Source of the DNA: Planctomycetota bacterium
GTDB lineage: Bacteria > Planctomycetota > UBA1135
Reading direction: 5' to 3'
Length of the DNA: 64,000 nt
Assembly: GCA_008501825.1 (NCBI GenBank)
Contig: QQUA01000016.1
Location: 305,261-369,260 of the forward strand
Made by a program: the position numbers and the translations under genes. Under the pieces are notes generated by a model. That model was not told where the DNA came from. It searched no databases and saw only the letters and a list, made by a program, of their open reading frames with translations. Of the stretch, positions 42,599 through 50,549 are shown in pieces (the stretch's first letter is position 1; each line of letters starts with the position of its first letter).

Positions 42599-44088
42599 TA
42601 AGTTTCCGCAACCAGGCCACGGATGTAGCGCAGATAGTCTTCCGTACCCAAGGCCTTACCAGTGGCCTGCTTAACTAATTCGGCCACTGAATAGCGGCTG
42701 GCCGGCCGATGCACTTTGCGCCGCAACCAATCCAGCAAAGAGGAAAACTCCCCTTGGGCCAATTGCAGTTCCAAGTCGGGAAGATCGGCCAAAGCGGACT
42801 CGTACAACTGAGCTTGCAACAAGTTGCCCAGCGAATAGGTCGGGAAATAGCCGAACATGCCCATAGACCAGTGAATGTCTTGCAACACACCGTGGGCGTC
42901 GTCGCTCGGCCGAATGCCTAGGATTTGCTCATAGAGGTCATTCCAAGCTACAGGCAGATCGGCGACTTCCAAATCACCTTCGAACAAGCCCTTTTCGATT
43001 TGAAACCGGACGGCAATGTGCAAATCATAAGTAACTTGATCCGCTTCCACTCGGATCAAAGATGGCTTCACCTGGTGCAAAGCGCGGTGCATGCTTTCTG
43101 CTTCCACCCCGGCTTTATCGGGAAAGGCCTGGCGATATAAAGGCAAGGCCCATTGCCAAAAAGACCGGCCCCGGCCGACTCGGTTTTCCCAAAGTCGAGA
43201 CTGGGATTCGTGAACTCCCAAGGAGACTGCATTTCCGATCGGCAAGCGCCGGCTCTCGGCAGGTAATCCCTGTTCGTACATGCCGTGCCCGGCTTCGTGC
43301 AACAAACCGAACAAGGCCGGCCGAATGTCGTCTTCTTGATAACGCCAGGTCAACCGCACGTCCCCAGGATGGAATCCGATGCAGAACGGGTGGGCGGCCA
43401 AGTCCAATCGGCCGGCTTCGAAGTCGAAACCCATGCGTTCGATCAAAGTCTTGGCGAAAGCCAATTGCCGATCCGGAGGGAAATTTCCTTGCACCGGCGA
43501 AAGATCGATCTCCTGGCCACCCTCGGCAACCGTCTGAATCAGCGGAACCAACGCCCCGATCAATTCCTGAAACAAGGGCTCTAAATCGGCTTGCTTGGCT
43601 CCCGGCTCGAATTCATCCAACATGGCGTCGAAGGCGGAGCCTTCCGGCATCACGCAGGAAGCCTGCCGGCGACGCAAGTCAAGCAAACGCTCCAGAGCCG
43701 GTTGGAAAATAGAAAAGTCGGAAGCTTTTCGAGCCGCTTGCCAGGCCACCAATCCGGCACTTTTGGCTTCCGCTAATTCCCGGGCCAAAGCGGCCGGCGT
43801 CTTCACCGCCCGATCCACCAGGCGCCGGGCTTCTCGAAGGTGAGCTTCCGCTTCACTTCCGGCTTCGGCGCCGGCATCGGCCTGGGCCAGAGCCTCCTGC
43901 ATGGCGGAAGCCGTCAATTTCTCGTGGCGCAAGGCTGCCAAAGTGCCCAGCACCTTGCCCCGGCCCTCCTGGCCTTTGGCCGGCATTTGGGTTTCCTGGT
44001 CCCACTCCAGAATCTCCGCGGCACTATCGAGATCCCGGATTTCGGCCCAGCATTGCAACAAAGGGCTGAGGAAATCGGCCTGGCTCAT
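42589..44088 (-). CDS. M32-family metallocarboxypeptidase (carboxypeptidase Taq-like)
   Basis: This 499-residue cytoplasmic zinc enzyme removes C-terminal residues from peptides. The zinc motif is LLHEAGHGMYEQGLP, followed by the family's conserved GVHESQSRLWENRVGR, which supplies the third ligand and active-site residues. Upstream segments DPETQMP-type (EWDQETQMPAKGQEGR) and ETHNSAL-type (HPFCIGFHPGDVRLTWRY) are also as in M32. Length is normal for the family (about 500). It follows the DUF2961-peroxidase gene by 29 nt on the same strand, so the two are probably co-transcribed. The stop is TAG. Confidence 0.93.
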   Translation of the reverse strand: MSQADFLSPLLQCWAEIRDLDSAAEILEWDQETQMPAKGQEGRGKVLGTLAALRHEKLTASAMQEALAQADAGAEAGSEAEAHLREARRLVDRAVKTPAALARELAEAKSAGLVAWQAARKASDFSIFQPALERLLDLRRRQASCVMPEGSAFDAMLDEFEPGAKQADLEPLFQELIGALVPLIQTVAEGGQEIDLSPVQGNFPPDRQLAFAKTLIERMGFDFEAGRLDLAAHPFCIGFHPGDVRLTWRYQEDDIRPALFGLLHEAGHGMYEQGLPAESRRLPIGNAVSLGVHESQSRLWENRVGRGRSFWQWALPLYRQAFPDKAGVEAESMHRALHQVKPSLIRVEADQVTYDLHIAVRFQIEKGLFEGDLEVADLPVAWNDLYEQILGIRPSDDAHGVLQDIHWSMGMFGYFPTYSLGNLLQAQLYESALADLPDLELQLAQGEFSSLLDWLRRKVHRPASRYSVAELVKQATGKALGTEDYLRYIRGLVAETYRP

Positions 44089-44117
44089 GGGGCCGATTGT
44101 AGGCTCGAGAACCGCCT

Positions 44118-46649
44118 TTATTCTTCGCTCAAAGCCAAAAGAATGTCTTGCAACAAGCGGTCGTCGTCCGGCTTCACCTGGCTGGGATAAAAGCCCCGAA
44201 CCCGACCATCCTTTCCAATCAGGTATTTGCAGAAATTCCAGTTCGGCGCCGGATGGGATGCGCTGAGAAAACCGTACAAGGCGGCTTGCTCCTCGCCTTT
44301 CTTCACCTTCAGCTTCTCAAACATGGGAAAGCCGACCTGATATCGGCTTTCACAGAATTGCCGGATCTCCGCGGCACTGCCCGGTTCTTGTCCGCCGAAT
44401 TGATTGCAAGGAAAACCCAAGACTGCGAAGCCCATTTCCGACATGCTTTGGTGCAAGCTTTGCAAACCGGCGTACTGAGGCGTGTAACCGCATTGGCTGG
44501 CCACGTTCACCACCAGGCAGACCTTGCCTTGGTACTGGGCCAAATCCACCGGCTCTCCCTCCAAAGCGTTCACCTGAAAGGAATGGAATCCTTGCGCCTG
44601 AGCTCCTTCCCCAGTCTCGGCCCCGGCTTCCACCGGCTCCAGCTTGAGATAATCGAGTCCGACCATATAAGCCTTGACCGCAGCCTCGTTGGCTCCGGTA
44701 ATGCGTAACCGCAAGCGGCGATCCCCGGCTTGCAATTGCACCTCGCCCAAATTCAACAGCCCGGTGGAAACCACTTTGGGATCGTAAAGATCCAAACTTT
44801 GTCCCAAGGCCTGGCCGTCCAGTTCCAACTGCACCTGACCATAATCTCGGGCTTTGGTAAAGGCCGCCTGCAAGCGATAACGGCCGGTGCTGGCCACCGG
44901 CAACCTCAAATCCAAATGATCTCCCGGCTGAGCTCCGGTCCACCAGAGCTGAGCCTCGCCGGACCAATCGCCGCCGAATCCGCCCATTTCCTGAACCTGG
45001 GTCTCCCCGCCGCTCTTCTCCAAGAGAGACAGGCTCTCACCCTCCAAGGCGCCTTCGACTCGGAACACCTGCCACTCCGGAACTTGAGCCGGGATTCGAT
45101 CATCCAATTCAGGAAGAGGCGGGCCGCCGGCAGGAGCATCGGCCGGGGCATACCACCAAGCGGTGGTGACGAAGTCCACTTCCTGCTCCTCCCAATGCCA
45201 AAGCTCCATGTCAAATCGGAGAGATTCCTGGAACGGAATGGAATCCGCCAGGTGGAAGCGATTCAAAGACGACCAACCGTAATTCCGCGGCCCGTCGCAC
45301 CGGGCTTGGCTGTGGAAAGGCCCATTGAACAACTCGGAGCTTCCCCAGGCGTAGCCGAAATAATCCTCGGTGCCGGTCCCGAAGGTCGAAGGGAAGGCCT
45401 CGCCGTCGACGTAGAACTTTTCGTCCCCTTCTCCCCACCACGTACGAGTGGGGTTGCGAATCGCCAAGGTGCAGCCGACGAACCGACCGGGACCACGAGC
45501 ATGCAAGATCGGCATGTCTTTCATCGGACGGGTCGAGACGTTCAGGTTCTGGCGCCAAGTTCCGTGCAACCGCAAGGGACCGGCAATGTCTCGGTCGACG
45601 CCGAAATCCACCCGCACCACGCAAGCGGGAGCGCCGTCGTTGTGGAAAGCCAAGCTGATGCCTTTTTCAAAAGGAATCGGCAAATGGAAACTCAACAAAC
45701 CACGTTCCGGATCGGTTCCGGAAACATAAGTGCGGTGGGCAGGAAAACCGGGAGAGACGCCAAAGAAATCTCCAATCGGCAAATCAATTTGCGGTTTTCC
45801 GGTGCGGTCGGCGTCAATGCGAATGCGCAGCGCTCGCATCATCAAATCCCAATCTTCGATCTTATCGGGATTTTGGAACTTGAACCGAATGATGCGATAG
45901 GTGCCGGAACCGGTGGCATCGATCTTCATGCCGCGACTGCCGGGAACCAATTTCCCCGCCCGCATGGTGGCCCTTTGCACCTTGGGCATGACCAAAAGTT
46001 CGGACAGCACCCTTAGCGCCGCTCGAATGTAGGTGCTGTTTTGTTCGAACAACTCCAGGCTCATGGAGGGCACCACCGTCCCATCGGCGAATTGGCGCAC
46101 GTTGACGTGGTAGTACACGTCCTTGGCGGTGCACGCGATTTTCATGCTCTCCTGAAAAGGAAACGGCGCATAGCAGTTCCAACCCCGAGCCCGCATCCCG
46201 GTCATAGGCTCCAAGAACGGAGCGACCTTGCCGCTCAACAAATCGGCGAAGGGAACCCGCCAAACCGGCTCGGTGGCGCCGTCGACGAAAAACAGCAGAT
46301 CTCCGGAAGGATTGGCCGACCAAATGCGGGTGATCACGCCGGGCCCCTGGGCGTCGGCCATGACGTAAAGGGTTTCATCCTGGAAGTTCTCTTCCCGCAA
46401 GAATTGGCCGCGATCGTGGTTGGCAAACCAGGCTTCGGAGTCCTCGGCGCCGGCGTGGGAGCGCCGGTCGTAAGAAGAAAACTGGTAGCCGCGCTCTCCC
46501 GGCCTCGGCATCCAGGTCAATCGACGAAGGTTGTAAACGTCCTCCAAAAGGTAAGCGTAGTCCAGTTCCAGCGGCGTAGTGGAAACGGTCTCCGGCTCTT
46601 GCGCCGTCGCCAGGAACGCCAAGGTCAGGATGGATGCGATGTGAATCAT
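44118..46649 (-). CDS. DUF2961 protein fused to a C-terminal glutathione peroxidase
   Basis: This 843-residue exported protein has an unusual domain mix. The signal is MIHIASILTLAFLATAQ. Residues about 30-480 are a DUF2961 region (SWDEDYFGYAWGS-like GTEDYFGYAWGSSELF; GPGVITRIWSANPSGDLLFF), a family I associate with glycan-processing proteins. A beta-rich segment of about 130 residues looks like a carbohydrate-binding module (GRYRLQAAFTKARDYGQVQL). The last about 155 residues are a complete glutathione peroxidase: NVASQCGYTPQY with the peroxidatic Cys, FPCNQFGGQEPG with the Gln, and PNWNF with Trp and Asn. The frame is continuous and ATG 46649 has GAGG 8 nt upstream. If exported, the peroxidase would act outside the cytoplasm. 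Confidence 0.88.
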   Translation of the reverse strand: MIHIASILTLAFLATAQEPETVSTTPLELDYAYLLEDVYNLRRLTWMPRPGERGYQFSSYDRRSHAGAEDSEAWFANHDRGQFLREENFQDETLYVMADAQGPGVITRIWSANPSGDLLFFVDGATEPVWRVPFADLLSGKVAPFLEPMTGMRARGWNCYAPFPFQESMKIACTAKDVYYHVNVRQFADGTVVPSMSLELFEQNSTYIRAALRVLSELLVMPKVQRATMRAGKLVPGSRGMKIDATGSGTYRIIRFKFQNPDKIEDWDLMMRALRIRIDADRTGKPQIDLPIGDFFGVSPGFPAHRTYVSGTDPERGLLSFHLPIPFEKGISLAFHNDGAPACVVRVDFGVDRDIAGPLRLHGTWRQNLNVSTRPMKDMPILHARGPGRFVGCTLAIRNPTRTWWGEGDEKFYVDGEAFPSTFGTGTEDYFGYAWGSSELFNGPFHSQARCDGPRNYGWSSLNRFHLADSIPFQESLRFDMELWHWEEQEVDFVTTAWWYAPADAPAGGPPLPELDDRIPAQVPEWQVFRVEGALEGESLSLLEKSGGETQVQEMGGFGGDWSGEAQLWWTGAQPGDHLDLRLPVASTGRYRLQAAFTKARDYGQVQLELDGQALGQSLDLYDPKVVSTGLLNLGEVQLQAGDRRLRLRITGANEAAVKAYMVGLDYLKLEPVEAGAETGEGAQAQGFHSFQVNALEGEPVDLAQYQGKVCLVVNVASQCGYTPQYAGLQSLHQSMSEMGFAVLGFPCNQFGGQEPGSAAEIRQFCESRYQVGFPMFEKLKVKKGEEQAALYGFLSASHPAPNWNFCKYLIGKDGRVRGFYPSQVKPDDDRLLQDILLALSEE

Positions 46650-46750
46650 GGTTCGCCTCAAGTGCGGCTCAGTCTAGCGTGGCCCCGGCTGACATACGTG
46701 GGGACCGGGCTACCGGCGGGCGCTATTCTCAAAACCCCCTTCAGACCACC

Positions 46751-47446
46751 TTGTCTCACGCCAACCGCTTTCTAACCAGGATCTTCTGCCTAAGCCTGCT
46801 GTTCGCCTCTTGGAACGGCTTGGCCGGTCAAAGCCTGCCCTCCAACCCCGGGCCGGGCAACGGCGACCATCCCTGGGAGGCCACGCTGGGATGGTGGCAC
46901 ACCCGACTGGAGGACCGGTCCGCCCGCAACGTCAGCACGGCGATTTCCGGTGGCCCGGTGCTCCACCTGAGGCGGGATTTGGGTTCCTATTGGAGTGCCG
47001 GCATCCAGCACGTCAGCATGGGCGGCGACATCGAAGGCACCATCACCGACCCGTTCGTGGAATATTGGTTCGTGCCCCACGACCGGCCGGCGCCGATCTA
47101 CGGTGCCGCCTTCCTGGGCTACCACTGGGGCGATTTCGAATACGTCGGCCCGGATCGCCATTTCACCTTCCCGACCCTGGACGTCGGCTCCTTTCGAGAC
47201 AGCGGCCCTTTTATGGGAGTCGAAGGTTGGCTCCCGGTGACCGAAGGTTGGACCTTGAAGGCCCTGGTCGGATGGTGGCCGAGAACCCGGCACGCCAATC
47301 CTTTCGACGTTGACGACATGCATCCGGTGTATACGGTGGGCACCGGTATTCGCTTCAGCCAGTGGACCACCTTGAATCTAGCCGGAGCTTGGAACCCGGA
47401 CGCCGACGATGCCTTGGTGGTGGTCGGTCTGAGTTACCGTTTCTGA
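46751..47446 (+). CDS. Outer-membrane beta-barrel protein, acyloxyacyl hydrolase-like size
   Basis: This protein of about 231 residues has a signal peptide (SHANRFLTRIFCLSLLFAS, cleaved near GLAGQ) and a mature part that alternates beta strands rich in Trp, Tyr and Gly (EATLGWWHTRLED; YGAAFLGYHWGDFEYVG). It ends in VVGLSYRF, a C-terminal Phe expected of outer-membrane barrels. I do not recognise the family with confidence; the layout resembles small lipid-modifying or lipocalin-like barrels such as PagL, but a catalytic His-Ser pair was not assigned. The TTG at 46751 is inferred as start because it precedes the signal; the frame is open to 46634. Confidence 0.6.
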   Translation: MSHANRFLTRIFCLSLLFASWNGLAGQSLPSNPGPGNGDHPWEATLGWWHTRLEDRSARNVSTAISGGPVLHLRRDLGSYWSAGIQHVSMGGDIEGTITDPFVEYWFVPHDRPAPIYGAAFLGYHWGDFEYVGPDRHFTFPTLDVGSFRDSGPFMGVEGWLPVTEGWTLKALVGWWPRTRHANPFDVDDMHPVYTVGTGIRFSQWTTLNLAGAWNPDADDALVVVGLSYRF

Positions 47447-47466
47447 AGCTTTCGACTTTGGGCCCG

Positions 47467-48384
47467 CTAGCGAATCGCCGGCCGGTCTTCGCGCTTTTCC
47501 CGATCGCCGAGACCAAGGCTAAGCCGGGCCAACACCGGGTAGTGATCGGAGGGATAACGCCCTTCCTGGTGATCGCGCAAAACTTCGACTTGCAAGAAGT
47601 CCCAGCTCCGGTCGGCCAGGATGAAGTCGATCCGCCGGCCGTCACGGCCGCCGCGAAATCCATGAAAGGTGCCGCCGGCTTTTTCCTTCGGATGAAGCTT
47701 TCGGAAACCGTCCTGCAATCCGGCTTTCAATAAGATTTTCAGCGGCGCTTCTTGTTCGGTGGCATTCAAATCGCCGGCCAGAAGAAAAGGCAATCCGGCG
47801 AAATCTCGCTGCCACCGTTCCACGATCAAAGCCGCCGATTCCTTTCGGGCTTGCTTGCCACGATGGTCGAAATGAGTGCCCATCACGGCGAATCGGCTGC
47901 CGCTACGACGTTCCAGCAAGACCGCCCAAACCGCCATTCGCGGCAAGGCGGCATCCCAACCTTTGGAGCCGATTTCATCCGGCTTGGGACTCAACCAGAA
48001 TTCGCCGTGGGATTCCACTTGAAAGCGTTCCCGATCGACCAACCAGCCACAGAATTCTCCGCGGCGGCCTCCTTCCCGATGCTGGCCCAGGGCTTGGTAG
48101 CGGGGCAACTTTTGCAATAGAAAATCGACTTGAAAGGCCAACGCTTCCTGAATCGCTACCAGTTCGGCATCGGTCCGCTGAATCAACTCGGCCACTTGTT
48201 GGCACCGCATTTCCCAGTGGTTCTTGCCGTCTTGGGCGGTGCCGTAGCGAATGTTGAAACTTAACAATTTCAATTCCCTGGCCGGCCTTTGCGGCACCGG
48301 CGGCTCGGGAACCGGAGCTTGGACCGGTTCTTGAACCGAACCACTGAACAGGAAAGTGAGGGCGAGAAGGCTAAGCATGGTCAC
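47467..48384 (-). CDS. Secreted endonuclease/exonuclease/phosphatase-family hydrolase
   Basis: This 305-residue exported enzyme has the DNase I-like fold, which hydrolyses phosphodiesters in nucleic acids, inositol phosphates or lipids. A signal peptide (MLSLLALTFLFSGSVQE) is followed by a Pro-rich spacer. Catalytic segments are LKLLSFNIRYGTAQDG, DAELVAIQEALAF (metal Glu), VMGTHFDHRG, LLAGDLNATEQEAPL (Asp/Asn) and YPSDHYPVLARL (His). The GTG at 48384 overlaps the kinase stop as GTGA; an ATG at 48378 is an equally good start. Substrate class is open, as the family includes nucleases and sphingomyelinases. Confidence 0.88.
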   Translation of the reverse strand: MTMLSLLALTFLFSGSVQEPVQAPVPEPPVPQRPARELKLLSFNIRYGTAQDGKNHWEMRCQQVAELIQRTDAELVAIQEALAFQVDFLLQKLPRYQALGQHREGGRRGEFCGWLVDRERFQVESHGEFWLSPKPDEIGSKGWDAALPRMAVWAVLLERRSGSRFAVMGTHFDHRGKQARKESAALIVERWQRDFAGLPFLLAGDLNATEQEAPLKILLKAGLQDGFRKLHPKEKAGGTFHGFRGGRDGRRIDFILADRSWDFLQVEVLRDHQEGRYPSDHYPVLARLSLGLGDREKREDRPAIR

Positions 48385-50372
48385 AGCGCCTGCACGTCGG
48401 CAATGGCGTGCAAGAGCTGTTGCATGGTAAAGGGTTTCGGCAGGAAGACGGTCAGTTTGGCCGGCTCCACTTCTTCAAAACCCTCGTTGCTGAAGCCGGT
48501 GGAAATCACGAAGCGAAGCTGCGGTTTGCGGCGCTTCAGCTCCTTCCAAGTGGTCAAGCCGTGAATGTTCGGCATGATCAAATCCAAAAACACCAAATCG
48601 ATCTCGTCGGCCAAAGAATCAAATATCTGGATGGCTTGCAGGCCGTCGGAAGCAGGATGGAAATCGAACCCCCTCGGCTGCAAGCACTTTTGAATCATGT
48701 TCAAAATCATGGGCTCGTCGTCCACCGCCAGGACGCCGCAGGGATGGAGGCGCGGGCCCACACCGCTCGGATCGACCTCGACCGAGGGGACGCCGGCATG
48801 GGGATCCAAAGGCAGCACCAAGCGAATCACGGTGCCCTTGGCCGGCTGGCTTTCCACCTCCATCCAACCCTCGGAAGCCTGGAGCAATTGGTGGGCCATG
48901 GACAGGGGCAAGCCTTGCCCGACGTGCAAATTTTGGCCGACCGCCGCGTCGGGATCGTAGGGATGGAACAGCCGCTCCAATTCCTCCTGGGTCATGCCGC
49001 AGCCGTTGTCGGAAAAAGACAACAGGGCAAATTGGCCCGGCCGGCGCAGGGGATGGCCGGCGCAATCTTCCGCCAATAATTCGGTTCCTTGGCTGTGCAA
49101 AACCACTTCGTCCCCGGGCCGAACCGTGTCCCGGACGTGCAAAGCGATCAGTGCCATCATCTGCAGCAAAATGCCGGGATCGACGTGAACCAGTAAGGAA
49201 GTTCCCCGGTGCCGGTGACGGCAACGAACCGCCGGCGTCAAGACCCGCTGCACCAGGCGCAAATGTTGGGTCGCGAATTCGGCCAAATTTAAAACTTCAG
49301 GATGGCCGGCCGGGGCCAAATGGGACGACTGCAATCCACGAACCATTTCGCCGCAACGCCTGGCCGCGGCCACGGTGTCCCGCAAGGCCATGGCGGCCAA
49401 GGGATCTAATTGGTCGGCTTGATGATTCAATAAACCCAAATTTCCCTGCACCACCGCCAATTGGTTGTTCAAGTCCAAAGTCAAAGCCTTGGTCAGCGAA
49501 CCAAGGATTTCCGCTTCTTGAACTTGTTGTACTTGTTGCTCCAGTTGGTGCAGCCGCTGACGTCCATCTTCTTCCTGTCTTTGATCTTGATAGATGTGAA
49601 CGTGAACCACTCCGTAAAGCGGATGCTGCAAACACCGAGCCCGTAAATAAACCGGAAGTCGACGACCCTCCCGACTCAAGCGCACGACGGCGCCTTCCCA
49701 AATGCCGCCTTTTTGCAAGGCTTCGGCTATGACCGTGGGATTGGTCAAGCCGAACAAATCCTCCTCCGGAATCAACTCCGGCAAAGGTTGGTTTTGCAAG
49801 CTACCTGATTCATAACCGAATAAAGCATCGGCGCTGGGATTGGCCCAAAGGATGGTTCCGGCCGGATTCAACAGCAGCACGCCTTCGGCCATTTCTCGGG
49901 CCAGTAATTCCAATAAGGGGCCGCGCCCTCCCAGCTCCACTTCGCTCAAGATCAAACGAATTTGGACTAGTTGCCCCTTGCGAAAACCGGGAACGATCGA
50001 GGCCCTGGCCAATAAAGAATCGCCGGGCAAACTGCGCAACCGCAACATCCGGCCCATGCCGACCGGGCCCGGCTTGGCCAATTCCCGGAACGCCGCCAGA
50101 TTCCAATCATCGAACGGAATTAACTCTTCCAGAGACCGTCCGAGCAAATGCTGGGGCCGACCCGCCCGCCACAAGCGGGCAGCGGCAGGATTGGCCCAAA
50201 CTAAATCCAAGCCCTCTTGCCACAATTCCTGCACCGTCTCCTGCAATTGACCGCCTTCGGGGGCGACCGGCTTTCGCAGGCTCCAACGGGTCAAGGCAAA
50301 ATGAGACTGGTGCAGCCAACCCGAGCCCAAAGGATGCGGGTGCGTAGATGCGCTGCGCTGCAGGGCGTTCAT
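48381..50372 (-). CDS. Hybrid sensor protein: PAS-PAS, HisKA-like region without His, HATPase, receiver
   Basis: This 663-residue cytoplasmic signalling protein has two PAS-like domains (about 45-140 and 150-265) with no transmembrane helix. The phosphoacceptor helix reads GSLTKALTLDLNNQLAVVQG: compared with the usual AHDFNN box, Leu 299 stands where the His should be. The N-box also lacks its Asn (LHVRDT, His 412). The ATPase G1 box (DNGCGM) and the G2 region (GQGLPLSMAHQLL) are kept. The receiver (from about 545) is complete, with DD at 551-552, Asp 597 in FLDLIM and Lys in LPKPF. A kinase-dead scaffold, or phosphorylation of the receiver by another kinase, is likely. Confidence 0.85.
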   Translation of the reverse strand: MNALQRSASTHPHPLGSGWLHQSHFALTRWSLRKPVAPEGGQLQETVQELWQEGLDLVWANPAAARLWRAGRPQHLLGRSLEELIPFDDWNLAAFRELAKPGPVGMGRMLRLRSLPGDSLLARASIVPGFRKGQLVQIRLILSEVELGGRGPLLELLAREMAEGVLLLNPAGTILWANPSADALFGYESGSLQNQPLPELIPEEDLFGLTNPTVIAEALQKGGIWEGAVVRLSREGRRLPVYLRARCLQHPLYGVVHVHIYQDQRQEEDGRQRLHQLEQQVQQVQEAEILGSLTKALTLDLNNQLAVVQGNLGLLNHQADQLDPLAAMALRDTVAAARRCGEMVRGLQSSHLAPAGHPEVLNLAEFATQHLRLVQRVLTPAVRCRHRHRGTSLLVHVDPGILLQMMALIALHVRDTVRPGDEVVLHSQGTELLAEDCAGHPLRRPGQFALLSFSDNGCGMTQEELERLFHPYDPDAAVGQNLHVGQGLPLSMAHQLLQASEGWMEVESQPAKGTVIRLVLPLDPHAGVPSVEVDPSGVGPRLHPCGVLAVDDEPMILNMIQKCLQPRGFDFHPASDGLQAIQIFDSLADEIDLVFLDLIMPNIHGLTTWKELKRRKPQLRFVISTGFSNEGFEEVEPAKLTVFLPKPFTMQQLLHAIADVQAL

Positions 50373-50549
50373 GCAGAGAACTCAACTGGGGGGAAGCCGA
50401 GGAATCCAGCCTAACAAAGCAAGGCGGGCCACAAGGCTCCGGCCGCCGGTGGTGAGAAAAGAAAGCCGGGGATTTTTCGTCAATCCTTACCCTCCAGGCA
50501 AAACCAAGACTCGGAAGGAGAAAGCTGCGAGGTTAATCTAAGAACCAAG

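Noticed and set aside
44730..46016. 428-codon plus-strand frame
   Set aside because: Antisense to the DUF2961-peroxidase gene; no signal or domain is visible.
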